Under the pieces are notes generated by a model. That model did not search any database. It worked only from the letters and a program-made list of their open reading frames with translations, and was not told the DNA's origin. A stretch of DNA of 64,000 bases from Collimonas sp. PA-H2 (GTDB lineage: Bacteria > Pseudomonadota > Gammaproteobacteria > Burkholderiales > Burkholderiaceae_D), in contig NZ_PDBX01000001.1 of the NCBI RefSeq assembly GCF_002564105.1, forward strand, positions 2,914,001 to 2,978,000, written 5' to 3'. Made by a program: the position numbers and the translations under genes. Below, piece after piece: positions 34,458 through 43,272 of the stretch; positions within the stretch are counted from its first letter, which is position 1; the number at the start of each line of letters is the position of its first letter.

Positions 34458-36194
34458 TCAATCGGGGAGTGTTTTCGCCGCAATGTTTTTTGTACTGCTC
34501 GCAGTCGCGGCGATCTTAAAAGCCGGAGCCTTTTTTTCCACCATCGCCGACAGCAAGGCCAGTTCGTCCGGCAGCATCACGCCATCGCTGATCTTGTCGT
34601 TGATAGCCGCGATCTTGTTCTGCATGCTGTCGCCGTCGAGCGATGATCTATCTTCTGTAAATATTTCCTTAATGAATTCCTCTACTGTTTTTCCGGTTGT
34701 CAATGCTTCTGCTTTTGCGGTTGCCAATGCATCCAATTTTTTGTGCCCATTGTCTAAAATTAGCTCTTGCACCTTCTGGTTCCGAACGATTTCATGTTCG
34801 GCATCGTGATATCCGGTTCTTTGCTGGGTGACCAGGCGATTATAGGGAATGCGGCCCTGCCACGATCCATGACGTTCCGGGGTAAACATATCCTCGTGTT
34901 CCAGGTAAATCACGTTATGCCCAAACAAGGCCAGTGGCTCCAGGGCGCCGCTGCGAATGCCGATCAATGCCGGACTTTTTACCTTTTGCAGCAGGGTATC
35001 AACAAAATACCATTGATGTTCTCTTTCCTTCAATTGCCCATGATCGGCCCAGAATTTTCCGATATCCGGTGTCTCCTTGGTCTGATATGGATGCCGATTT
35101 TCCGTTTTTTTTCCGGCCACTTCATTCTTGAAACCATCGGCAATATAAAAGCAATCTATGCCTTTTTTGCCCTTTTCGTCGCTCTTTCCGCTGCTTTTAC
35201 CCGCGCTTTTCAAGGCGTCGCGAATCTGCTCAAACATGATGGGATTTGAAATGGCTTCGGCTTCGCGTGCATTTGCATTGGGCCTGTTGGCCACCCATAG
35301 CGCCACCGAATTATCTTTTATATTGTTGTCTTTGATGTAGCTATCGACGATCTTATCGATGGCGCTTCTGGTTTCCGGCGCGATCATGTTAGCGACTTTT
35401 GCGCGCATTTCTGCGCTTTTTTCTGTCAGAACATTGCCTTTCGAGAAGTCGTCGCCCCAGTGTTTTGCCATTACTGCCGTTGAAATCGAGATATGGAACA
35501 TATGCTCGTTTTGGGCGCCTGAAGTCAAAGGCGAAGCGTCGCCTTCGACTTTCTGAAATTTCTGCCGCGCGGCCGGATCATTCAGGCTTTCGCGCGCACT
35601 TTTCAAATTATCCGTTTTCGATTCGCCTTTGAAACTGACCAGAGAGACCCTGCTACCGGGGGCGCTGACCCCGTTTGCGGCCAGAGATTTTTTCACCGAT
35701 TCCAAAGCTTCCCTGGCATGCTTTTCCTGAGTTTCGTCACCTTCCTGGAAAGCTATGGTCAGCTTCAAGCGCGGTTCAATCAGCATGCTCAAGGTTGCGG
35801 TATAACGATCTCCTGTTGCATAACCAGGCAGGAAAGTATGGATTGGAGCGTCCTCCGGCAGCTTATCCCATGCGGCTTTATCCCGTGGATGCGGGTATAG
35901 CGCACCTACCCCGCTTTCTATATTGCGCTGCTGGCGAGCCTGGACTGCCGATGTGGAATTTCCCCCTATCTGCGTTGCCAGCAATTTTCCACGCACGTGT
36001 GCCTCCGACACCATGACACGCGTGATGTCTCTGTTTACAGATTCGATGATGCAGTCCTGTTTTTCTTTATGAGCATCGACATCGCTTGTAGTGTTGCTGG
36101 AAGCAGTGGGGGTGTTGCCTGCCATGGGGCTCTGTTGACGGATCTGAGATCCGTTGGCGCTCGATATCATGATATTGCCATTACCTTTCTGCAT
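34458..36194 (-). CDS. Hypothetical protein, candidate type III secreted effector
   Basis: A 578-residue protein I cannot place in a family. The first 60 residues are rich in Ser, Asn, Gln and Thr, low in hydrophobic residues and without a signal peptide, as in type III secreted proteins. The middle is soluble and mixed, with a conserved-looking segment around ALIGIRSGALEPLALFGHNV (about 415-435). Translation may begin at 36194 or at a second ATG at 36170. A near-consensus hrp box lies 81 bp upstream (36275-36302). The gene is lower in GC than the pil genes around it and stands on the opposite strand, which suggests separate acquisition. A glycosyltransferase-like activity is possible but unsupported. 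Confidence 0.6.
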   Translation of the reverse strand: MQKGNGNIMISSANGSQIRQQSPMAGNTPTASSNTTSDVDAHKEKQDCIIESVNRDITRVMVSEAHVRGKLLATQIGGNSTSAVQARQQRNIESGVGALYPHPRDKAAWDKLPEDAPIHTFLPGYATGDRYTATLSMLIEPRLKLTIAFQEGDETQEKHAREALESVKKSLAANGVSAPGSRVSLVSFKGESKTDNLKSARESLNDPAARQKFQKVEGDASPLTSGAQNEHMFHISISTAVMAKHWGDDFSKGNVLTEKSAEMRAKVANMIAPETRSAIDKIVDSYIKDNNIKDNSVALWVANRPNANAREAEAISNPIMFEQIRDALKSAGKSSGKSDEKGKKGIDCFYIADGFKNEVAGKKTENRHPYQTKETPDIGKFWADHGQLKEREHQWYFVDTLLQKVKSPALIGIRSGALEPLALFGHNVIYLEHEDMFTPERHGSWQGRIPYNRLVTQQRTGYHDAEHEIVRNQKVQELILDNGHKKLDALATAKAEALTTGKTVEEFIKEIFTEDRSSLDGDSMQNKIAAINDKISDGVMLPDELALLSAMVEKKAPAFKIAATASSTKNIAAKTLPD

Positions 36195-36274
36195 GTGTGC
36201 AAAGCATCATTCGCTACATGCATCGATGTATTCCTGGTGCGCCGGGTGGCCGCAGCTACGGGCGATACATATCA

Positions 36275-36302
36275 TGAGTGGGAGTTGCGGGTAATTAGTT
36301 GC
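36275..36302 (-). promoter_or_regulatory. Near-match hrp box before the putative effector gene
   Basis: On the minus strand GCAAC is followed by 16 bases and CCACTCA. The consensus is GGAAC(C), 15-16 bases, CCACNNA, so only the second base of the -35 part differs. The CCACTCA half equals that of the boxes at 41195, 43922 and 54175. It would place the gene at 34458-36194 under HrpL. Confidence 0.6.
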
Positions 36303-36446
36303 ATCGCCTGTTGTCATGCGGAAAAAACGGCGCCGGCATGCGCCTTGCGCGGCCGTGGGCGCAAGCGAACGTTGCGGAAATGCGAGAATGGCTGACGAAA
36401 CTATCTGGCGTATCGATAGGTTACGGTCGTTGCCTGGAGCCTGCCG

Positions 36447-37112
36447 TCATTGCGTGGCGGTGATCAGGCGTGCTTGCTGGCGCAGCACGATTTCGCTGCG
36501 GGCGGCGCTATCCAGCGGCGCCGAGATTGCTTGCTGCGGGGATCGGGCAATTGCGGCAGCCGGTGGCTTGTCAAGGTTGACGCCGTGATTTTCCTGGATC
36601 GTCATTGCGGCATGCAGCATTGTCGTCCTGGCCCGCGCATTGGCACTTCCCGCATTCAACTGCAGGGCGCGGTCATAGGCCTGGCCTGCCAGTTTTAGGT
36701 AAACGTCGCCCAGGTTTTCATGGGCGACTTCGTAGGCCGGATTGTTGCGTAGTGCATTCTCAAGCGCGTCGCGGGCATCCTGGTAGTCGCCGCGGCCGGC
36801 ATACAGCGCGGCCAGGTTGTTGTAGGGTTCCGGCAAAGAGGGAAAATCACGGGTCATCTCCGCAAATGCGGCAATGGCGTCCGCCGTCCGTTCCTGCGCC
36901 GCCAGGATCAGCCCCTTCATGAACATCATCCGGGCCGCGCGCGGGTGCTGGGCGAGGTAGTTGTCCGCTCCGCTCAAGGCTTCCGCATAGCGCTGGCCAC
37001 GGAACAGTGCATCGACCGCAGTCATGTCATCCGCGCAGGCAGGCGCGGCGCATAAAACAGTCAGGCAGATCGACGCGAATGCACTGCGTGCTGATGCGGT
37101 GTAGGATCTCAT
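36447..37112 (-). CDS. Exported TPR-repeat protein
   Basis: A 221-residue protein with a signal peptide (AFASICLTVLCAAPACADD) and three to four tetratricopeptide repeats (about residues 30-155: GQRYAEALSGADNYLAQHP, AQERTADAIAAF, PYNNLAALYAGRGDYQDA and HENLGDVYLKLA). A Gln/Ala-rich tail ends the protein. TPR proteins act as scaffolds; here it follows the retraction ATPase gene by 38 bp in the same direction, so a role in the pilus locus is possible. Similar exported TPR proteins also occur alone in Burkholderiales. Confidence 0.8.
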   Translation of the reverse strand: MRSYTASARSAFASICLTVLCAAPACADDMTAVDALFRGQRYAEALSGADNYLAQHPRAARMMFMKGLILAAQERTADAIAAFAEMTRDFPSLPEPYNNLAALYAGRGDYQDARDALENALRNNPAYEVAHENLGDVYLKLAGQAYDRALQLNAGSANARARTTMLHAAMTIQENHGVNLDKPPAAAIARSPQQAISAPLDSAARSEIVLRQQARLITATQ

Positions 37113-37150
37113 GGTTGCACCTTTCGGAAACGGATAAGCATGGCGACGGA

Positions 37151-38245
37151 CTAGCGCTTGCTGTTGATCATTTCGTGCAGCTCCATGCGGTTATGCGCGG
37201 CGCGCATCGCATCCTTGGCCGAAATCGCTTTCTTGCTGACTAGCTGCAACAGATCGTCGTTCAGGCTGCGCGACATATTGTCTTCGCGCCGCTTGATGAA
37301 GTCGGTGATCAAATGAAGCTTGCCTGGATCGACAATCAGCGCTGCAATCTGCTGGTTGTTGTTGAAGATCATTTCGCTGGCCAGCACGAAGGTTTCGCCG
37401 CCTTCGGCCGGAATCAGGCTCTGGCAAATCACGCCGATCAGCGAATTGGCTAGCGCCGCGGCGCGCTGTTCGCGCTGTTCCGGCGCGAAGAAGGCCAGCA
37501 GCTTGGTGATTGCGCTGAGAGCGCTGTTGGTATGCATGGTGGCCAGCACCAGATGGCCGGATTCGCCGGCGTGCAGCACCGTGTCGGCGGTTTCAAAATC
37601 GCGGATCTCGCCGACCATCAGGACGTCTGGCTTTTGCCGCAGCGCTTCGCGCAGGCCGGATGAAAAACTGGGAGTATCAGTCGGCACTTCCTTTTGCGAC
37701 ACGATAGACAGCTTGCGTTCCAGCTCATATTCGATCGGCTGCTCGATGGTGATGATGTGGCAGCTGCGATGGGTGTTGACGTAGTCCAGCATGGAAGCGA
37801 TCGTTGTCGTCTTGCCGGAGCCGGTGGGGCCGGTGACCAGGATGATGCCCTTGCTGGCTTCCAGCATGGTCCTGACGTACTGCGGCAAACCGGTCTGATC
37901 CAGCGGGATCGGATGCAGCGGCAGGCGGCGGATCGAAATCGCGATTTTTTCGGCTGCGTTCATGCGATAGACATTGCAGCGCAACCGGCACTGGGTCAGC
38001 ACAAAAGGGCGGTCCAGCGCACCTTCCAGCACCTTGTCTTCCCAATCTTCATCGATCGCCTTGAGCACCGGGCGCATGTCTTCGATCACCACCGGTTCGC
38101 TGTTGATCTCTTGCCAGCCGCGCGGCGTCTTGATCATCATGGGTGCGTCTTGTTCGATATGAATATCGGTGAAAGTCTTCCCACTGTTTACCAGATCGAG
38201 AATTTCATAAATCAAATCGCGGGATAGGAAAGAATCGTTGTTCAT
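37151..38245 (-). CDS. PilT/PilU-like pilus retraction ATPase
   Basis: A 364-residue ATPase. Walker A is GPTGSGKTT, the Asp box ITIEQPIEYEL, Walker B VLMVGEIRD and the His box LVLATMHTNSA. It lacks the zinc cysteines and N-terminal domain of extension ATPases, so it belongs to the retraction group (PilT, PilU, BfpF). The ATG at 38245 begins the domain; the longer upstream frame is a hydrophobic shadow. It is next to an R64-like pilus cluster, which in R64 itself lacks such an ATPase, so these pili may retract. A sigma70-like promoter lies just upstream. Confidence 0.88.
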   Translation of the reverse strand: MNNDSFLSRDLIYEILDLVNSGKTFTDIHIEQDAPMMIKTPRGWQEINSEPVVIEDMRPVLKAIDEDWEDKVLEGALDRPFVLTQCRLRCNVYRMNAAEKIAISIRRLPLHPIPLDQTGLPQYVRTMLEASKGIILVTGPTGSGKTTTIASMLDYVNTHRSCHIITIEQPIEYELERKLSIVSQKEVPTDTPSFSSGLREALRQKPDVLMVGEIRDFETADTVLHAGESGHLVLATMHTNSALSAITKLLAFFAPEQREQRAAALANSLIGVICQSLIPAEGGETFVLASEMIFNNNQQIAALIVDPGKLHLITDFIKRREDNMSRSLNDDLLQLVSKKAISAKDAMRAAHNRMELHEMINSKR

Positions 38246-38262
38246 GAATACTCTCAAGTAAA

Positions 38263-38290
38263 AAAATAGCGTCAAGAATAGCACTGTCAA
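38263..38290 (-). promoter_or_regulatory. Sigma70-like promoter of the retraction ATPase gene
   Basis: On the minus strand TTGACA (38290-38285) and TATTTT (38268-38263) are separated by 16 bases and lie just before the ATG at 38245. The short distance gives a leader of about 10-15 bases. Confidence 0.4.
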
Positions 38291-38731
38291 CAGCTACCTG
38301 CATGTAGCAAGCGCCATAAGAAATACCTGTTTTTTACCTGTCGGCCGGCAAAAATATGATGTCCATGAACCGGATTGTAAAGATAGATTGCCGCACCGTG
38401 TCTCAACAAATATTACGCGCTCGCGCAAATCACAATTGTCGATGAATGATTGCGAATTTAGCTTGAAGTTTTACAATTTGTTGCTGTAAAGTATTGCTGT
38501 TTTGTCTCTGTCCTCATCCGGAAAGCGGTCGCGCCGGAGTGAGTCATGCCGTCTTTCTCTTCTGAGTAAATGTATGCCGCGCACGTCAATATTCTCTACC
38601 TGGAAAATTCAATATCAACCTGGAGCGATGGCCGCAGTTGACTCTCGAAAGCGGATCGCGAGCGCCGCCGGCTGGCCGCAGAAAGGCATCTCGCCAAGCA
38701 TAGTTTTCTGCGCCGTAAAGAGGAGCGTCTT
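38291..38731. other. Divergent intergenic region
   Basis: About 440 bp between the retraction ATPase and the response regulator genes. It is AT-rich near 38330-38510 and carries no convincing gene. It marks the border between the pilus and type III secretion regions. Confidence 0.4.
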
Positions 38732-39415
38732 GTGAGGATTGCATGTTGTGTACGCGATGAACAGGGCTTCATCCACCTGCAGGCAATCCTGGCGAAAGCC
38801 GGTTTCGATTGCGAACGATTTTTATCGGAAATCCTGCTGCTGCGCGCGTTGCGCCGCAATGCTTTCGATTTGATCCTGGTCGACCTCAGCGGCGGGCAGC
38901 CGGATCGCGAGAGTCTGCTGTCATGGCTCAATTGCCGCGCGGATGAACAGACGCCGGTGATTTTTCTGTCCCCCGCCGTCAGCGCCGAACAGCTGGCATT
39001 TTCGCTGGATGCAGGAGCGGACGACTTCGTCGAAAAGCCGTTCGAGGCGATTGTGCTGGTGGCGCGCATCCATGCGCTGCTCAGGCGCAGTAACCGGAAA
39101 AATGTTCGCAGCACCATTGAGTTACTCGATTTTGCGCTGGACCGCGGCGCCAGCAGCCTGCATGACAAGGGCGTGGCAGTGGAGCTGACGCCGCGCGAGT
39201 TCACCATGGCCTGGCTGTTTTTCTCGACGCCTGGAAAATATATTTCACGCGAAGCAATCAGCACCGCAATCTGGGGCGTGGACAGTGAAATTGCCGGCCG
39301 CACCATTGAACAGCACATCTATAAACTACGTAAGAAACTCAATCTTGGCAGTGAACGCGGCGTCATGATCCGTACCGCGTACACCCAGGGCTATCGACTG
39401 GAACTGCGGGAATGA
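38732..39415 (+). CDS. Orphan OmpR-type response regulator
   Basis: A 227-residue regulator with a receiver domain (phosphoacceptor D51 in LILVDLSG, conserved lysine in VEKPFE) and a C-terminal winged helix (about 130-225, ending GVMIRTAYTQGYRLEL). It starts with GTG, preceded by AGGAG. No histidine kinase gene is nearby. It sits directly before the sigma54 activator gene of the type III cluster, so it probably feeds into control of secretion, as HrpG does in other systems; its kinase must be elsewhere. Confidence 0.85.
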   Translation: MRIACCVRDEQGFIHLQAILAKAGFDCERFLSEILLLRALRRNAFDLILVDLSGGQPDRESLLSWLNCRADEQTPVIFLSPAVSAEQLAFSLDAGADDFVEKPFEAIVLVARIHALLRRSNRKNVRSTIELLDFALDRGASSLHDKGVAVELTPREFTMAWLFFSTPGKYISREAISTAIWGVDSEIAGRTIEQHIYKLRKKLNLGSERGVMIRTAYTQGYRLELRE

Positions 39416-39568
39416 ACTCCGCTGGGTTCAACGTCCGCGACTCTGGCCTCATCGTTCGACGATAGCCGCATCGGCAAATCGCGACATTCTCAAAATTGCT
39501 CTTGAAACGCAAAATCGGCGCCTTGCTAGCTTACCATGCATACCAGGCGATTGATCAAGGACACGAGA

Positions 39569-41122
39569 ATGAGCAATGTGAATTTAATTTCCGGTGCGCC
39601 GCAGCCGCAGCATGCTGAACGGGTCCGTCCGGCGGGCGATTTGAGCGACGGCGCGCTGAGCCATCCGCGTCGATTTTTAGAACCGGGAAAACCGCGCCGC
39701 CGCACGTTTGCGATCTGCATCGATACGCCGGTTCTGCTGGCGCGCATCAGGCGTATCGCTACCACGCTGTTTGTCAGCCTGCGCGAGCTGGATCCGGAAA
39801 ACGTCGCCGCCGCCATCATTCAGGAACCGAGCCTGACAGTGCTGCTTGGCCTGGAGAACAGCTGCTTCCTGGATGTGGCGCGGCAATGCCATGAACGTGC
39901 GCTTGATACCCAGGACAGCCTGATCCGGCTGGTGGATGGCGCCGATTATGGCGCTTGCGTTGAGACTGCGTCGATCTGCCTGGCTGTCAACACGCCGAAG
40001 AGTGACTTGCGTTTCCGCGAACTGTTGGCGAAATTCTGTGAACCTGGCTTTGCCGACCATGTATTTATTCCGCAAAGCGAGTTGCCTGCTGCCGACGCAA
40101 AAGGGGAGCAGCATATTGCCGATATCGATCATGAGGTCTATGCGTTGGCGCGAAAAATAGCCGCCACCGACGTCGACATCGTACTGCTTGGTGAAACCGG
40201 CACCGGCAAAGACTGGCTGGCGCGCTATATCCACCAGCAATCCGGCAGCCAGGGGCCGTTCATGGCGATCAACTGTGCGGCGATTCCGGAGGCCCTGGCG
40301 GAAGCCGAATTGTTCGGTGTCGAAGTAGGCGCCTTCACCGGCGCTACAAAATCCCGCGCCGGGCGGATTGAAGCGGCGCGCGACGGCGTCTTGTACCTGG
40401 ATGAAATCGACAGCATGCCGCTGACACTGCAGGCCAAGCTATTGAGGGCGCTGCAGGACCGCGGAGTGGAGCGGGTCGGATCGACGGTGTTCAGGGCGTG
40501 CAATTTCAGGGTCATCGTCTCGACTAAAGTGTCGCTGGCGAAGCTGGTGGAACAAGGGAAGTTCAGGGCGGATTTACACTACCGCTTGAGCGTGGTGGAA
40601 CTGCAGCTGCCGGTGCTGCGTTCGCAGCCGGCGCGCCTGCTGTCTTTGTTCTGGCGTTGCGCTGCTGAAGCCGCCAGGCGTTTCAACACGCGCCTTGCCG
40701 CCAGCTCGCGCACAGCTTTGGAGGCGCAGATACTGGCTCACCGCTGGGACGGCAATATCCGTGAATTGCGCGCGGCGGCGCAACGCTTCGCATTGGGGTT
40801 CCAGCCTCTGCCCGATACCGGAGATGCGCTTGACAGGCGCTCTTTGAAGGAAGTATTGCTGCAGTATGAACGGAGCTTGCTGGAATCGACCATGTTGCGT
40901 TGCGATAGCAATGTCGCGCGTGCCTCGAAAGAATTGCATATCGAACCGCATGTGCTGTACTACAAATTGAAAATCCTGGGTATTCAGTCGGGTACAGCTA
41001 CGGAGAAGGACGGTGCCTCGCTTGTAGTGAAAGAGTCTGATGGCGGCCCCAGGAAGAAGAAAATCATGGCTCCTGTGCGGCCGGCCGATAGCGACAGCTG
41101 CAAGCAGCTTGCCGCAGGATAG
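39569..41122 (+). CDS. Sigma54-dependent activator (HrpR/HrpS-like)
   Basis: A 517-residue enhancer-binding protein. The AAA+ domain shows Walker A GETGTGKD, the sigma54-contact loop GAFTGA, Walker B VLYLDEIDS and the arginine-finger region KFRADLHYRL. A C-terminal Fis-type helix-turn-helix follows (SNVARASKELHIEPHVLYYKL). The first 190 residues are not a standard receiver and are longer than in HrpR/HrpS. AAGGA precedes the ATG at 39569. The only clear sigma54 promoter here is before hrpL, so this is the likely activator of hrpL. A basic 50-residue tail is unusual. Confidence 0.88.
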   Translation: MSNVNLISGAPQPQHAERVRPAGDLSDGALSHPRRFLEPGKPRRRTFAICIDTPVLLARIRRIATTLFVSLRELDPENVAAAIIQEPSLTVLLGLENSCFLDVARQCHERALDTQDSLIRLVDGADYGACVETASICLAVNTPKSDLRFRELLAKFCEPGFADHVFIPQSELPAADAKGEQHIADIDHEVYALARKIAATDVDIVLLGETGTGKDWLARYIHQQSGSQGPFMAINCAAIPEALAEAELFGVEVGAFTGATKSRAGRIEAARDGVLYLDEIDSMPLTLQAKLLRALQDRGVERVGSTVFRACNFRVIVSTKVSLAKLVEQGKFRADLHYRLSVVELQLPVLRSQPARLLSLFWRCAAEAARRFNTRLAASSRTALEAQILAHRWDGNIRELRAAAQRFALGFQPLPDTGDALDRRSLKEVLLQYERSLLESTMLRCDSNVARASKELHIEPHVLYYKLKILGIQSGTATEKDGASLVVKESDGGPRKKKIMAPVRPADSDSCKQLAAG

Positions 41123-41194
41123 TTGCGCCTGAAATCCCACCCCGTCCTGCGCCGACGCAACGCGGCAGGGCGACAGGCATAGATTGCCGCCGAT

Positions 41195-41222
41195 GGAACT
41201 GCTGACAGCCAATCCCCACTCA
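41195..41222 (+). promoter_or_regulatory. hrp box of the sctI-sctL operon
   Basis: GGAACT, then 15 bases, then CCACTCA: a near-perfect HrpL-dependent promoter, 113 bp before the sctI start. Confidence 0.85.
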
Positions 41223-41334
41223 TCGATATGCCACGTGAAGCGGCCACCCGGAGCCTTCGTCATGGCGATCCAAGCCAGGTCGTGAGCACGACGGGCTCCA
41301 ATAGAACGTCGTATAACACTTCCAAGGAGAGGGT

Positions 41335-41742
41335 ATGAACTTGCCAGTCAATAGTTCAGCGAATGTATTGAGCAGCACCAACAAGCAAAGCAATGTGCAG
41401 CTGGAGTTGCCGCCGTCCGACAGTGCCGATGCGGCCCAGTTCGCTGCGGCGCTGGCGCAGCATGCCAAACCGAATGCCGTGCTCAACTCGGCGATACACA
41501 GCAACAGCCGGGTATCGCTGGGCGACAAGATCATGGGGCGCGCCGGTGAACTGGCAGGCGATTTGAAGGCCGACCAGGCACACGTGTCGCAAATGCTGGA
41601 TCAAGCCACCCGGGTCGGCGATTCCGCTTCGCTGATGAAGGCGATGCTGGCATTGAGCGATTACCAGATGCGGGTCCAGTTCGTATCGAAAACGGTATCC
41701 AAGGCGACTTCATCGCTCGACCAGCTGACGCGCCTGCAGTGA
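41335..41742 (+). CDS. sctI: Type III secretion inner rod protein SctI (HrpB-like)
   Basis: A 135-residue protein. The N-terminal half is Ser/Asn/Gln/Ala-rich and unfolded-looking. The C-terminal helix ASLMKAMLALSDYQMRVQFVSKTVSK is the signature of the YscI/HrpB rod family. It forms the rod or adaptor between the export gate and the needle. GGAGAGGG precedes the ATG. Its stop overlaps the sctJ start. It is first in an operon headed by an hrp box. Confidence 0.85.
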   Translation: MNLPVNSSANVLSSTNKQSNVQLELPPSDSADAAQFAAALAQHAKPNAVLNSAIHSNSRVSLGDKIMGRAGELAGDLKADQAHVSQMLDQATRVGDSASLMKAMLALSDYQMRVQFVSKTVSKATSSLDQLTRLQ

Positions 41743-42593
41743 TGGCCATCACCACTTATCTTCTGCAGCGCATAAAGATCAGCGCTGGCACGGTGCGGCG
41801 TAGCGGTGCGCGATTTCTGGCCTTGCTGCTGATGCTCGGCATGTGCGCCTGCAGCGAGAAAGTGAGCTTGCAGAGCGGCCTGAATGACGCCGACGCCAAC
41901 GAAATCGTCATGCTGCTGAATCGCCAGGGCATGGATGCCCAGAAACTGAGCGGCAAGGCTGGCGTCACGGTGATGATCAAGGATGGCGACATCTCGCGCG
42001 CTACCGCGGCGATGCAGGCTGCCGGCTTGCCGAAGCGAAGCCTCGCCCAGCTAGGCGATGTATTCAAGAAGGAAGGCATGATCTCAACCCCGTTGGAAGA
42101 GCGGATTCGCTATATCCACGGCTTGTCGCAGGAGCTGGAATATACCTTGCAGCAGTTCGACAATGTGGTCACGGCGCGGGTGCATGTGGTCCTGCCGGAA
42201 CGGGTAGCCCCGGGCGAACCGATACAGCCGTCCTCGGCCGCGGTTTTCATCAAGCACCGCGAGCCATTCGATGAAGACATGCTGTTGCCGCGCATACGCA
42301 ATCTGGTGGCTTCCAGCATTCCAGGACTGTCCGGCGAGGACGGGCGCGCCAAGGTGTCGGTCGTGCTGATTCCTGCCGAACCCGCCGCTGCCGGCGTCGA
42401 ATGGCAGATGGTTGGCCCGTTCCAGGTTGTCGCTGATTCTGCACCAGCCTTGCGAAATCTGATTGCCGGTCTGGCGAGCCTGGCGTTGCTTAGTCTCTTG
42501 CTAGTGCTGGCTTTGCTGCTGCTGCGCAAGCGCAAGATCGCGAACTGGATCGTGGCGCGCATGCCCAAGCTGGCCTTCTTGGTGCATCCATGA
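41742..42593 (+). CDS. sctJ: Type III secretion inner ring lipoprotein SctJ (HrcJ)
   Basis: A 283-residue YscJ/HrcJ protein. The signal ends in LMLGMCAC, giving a lipid-modified cysteine at 35 or 37. Ring domains 1 and 2 follow, with LQSGLNDADANEIVMLLNRQG and LEERIRYIHGLSQELEYTLQQ and the VHVVLPER motif. A C-terminal transmembrane helix (about 245-265) and a basic end complete it. It forms the inner-membrane ring of the basal body together with SctD. Confidence 0.95.
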   Translation: MAITTYLLQRIKISAGTVRRSGARFLALLLMLGMCACSEKVSLQSGLNDADANEIVMLLNRQGMDAQKLSGKAGVTVMIKDGDISRATAAMQAAGLPKRSLAQLGDVFKKEGMISTPLEERIRYIHGLSQELEYTLQQFDNVVTARVHVVLPERVAPGEPIQPSSAAVFIKHREPFDEDMLLPRIRNLVASSIPGLSGEDGRAKVSVVLIPAEPAAAGVEWQMVGPFQVVADSAPALRNLIAGLASLALLSLLLVLALLLLRKRKIANWIVARMPKLAFLVHP

Positions 42594-42638
42594 GCCCCGC
42601 CTTGGCGGCTTGTCAAAAAATGAACGGAAGGGGTGCCA

Positions 42639-43265
42639 ATGTTCACGCCAGCATTCCTTGATTGGTGGTTTTCGCCATGGTCTTATGGCGCGTACGGCAA
42701 GGGAATCGCGCTGTTGCCCGCAGCGACCGGCGCGCTGGGACAGCGCGATGGCTATCGGCTATGGTGCTGCCAGGCTGGCGTTGCTCCAGACTTTCCGGCG
42801 CTGTGCGAACCCGGTTGGAGCATTGCGGCCAGCACAGACGGCGGCCAGCTGGCATTGACCGCGCAACTTTTTTCCGGATTGATTGCAGCACGCAACCACG
42901 ATCAGGACGAGTTGTCTGCATTGCCATTTCCCGATCGAAAATGGTGTATTTCGACGGCTGCAATCCAGCCTTTGCAACAATATCCGGGTGTGGCGTTGGC
43001 CGGCGTGCCGCTGCCGACGCGCGGCCTTTATCAACTGGCGGCACACCTGACGCAAGGCTTTCCGGGCATGTGGCCGCGTTTGCGTAGCTTGCTGGAGCCG
43101 GTTGCGGCTGAAACAGTCGACCGCATCCTGCAAGATAGGCCTGGGCAAGAACTGGCGCAGCCGGCGCTGTCGGCGCGCGCGCAAAAATGCTGGCGCATCT
43201 GCCGGTTGCGCGCCGAAGCGAGCTTGACGGCGGCAATGCTCGGCCACCCACTTCCCATTCAGTGA
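42639..43265 (+). CDS. sctK: SctK-like accessory protein (HrpD-like)
   Basis: A 208-residue protein between sctJ and sctL, the place of hrpD/sctK in Hrp1 clusters. It has little strong sequence signature; the C-terminal part (CWRICRLRAEASLTAAMLGHP) fits the SctK family. SctK is part of the cytoplasmic sorting platform that links the export apparatus to SctQ. The ATG at 42639 follows GGAAGGGG. The assignment relies mainly on synteny. Confidence 0.65.
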   Translation: MFTPAFLDWWFSPWSYGAYGKGIALLPAATGALGQRDGYRLWCCQAGVAPDFPALCEPGWSIAASTDGGQLALTAQLFSGLIAARNHDQDELSALPFPDRKWCISTAAIQPLQQYPGVALAGVPLPTRGLYQLAAHLTQGFPGMWPRLRSLLEPVAAETVDRILQDRPGQELAQPALSARAQKCWRICRLRAEASLTAAMLGHPLPIQ

Positions 43266-43272
43266 GATTCCC

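Noticed and set aside
34270-34809. A 179-codon plus-strand frame after the lytic transglycosylase gene
   Set aside because: It is mostly antisense to the putative effector gene and lacks a ribosome-binding site.
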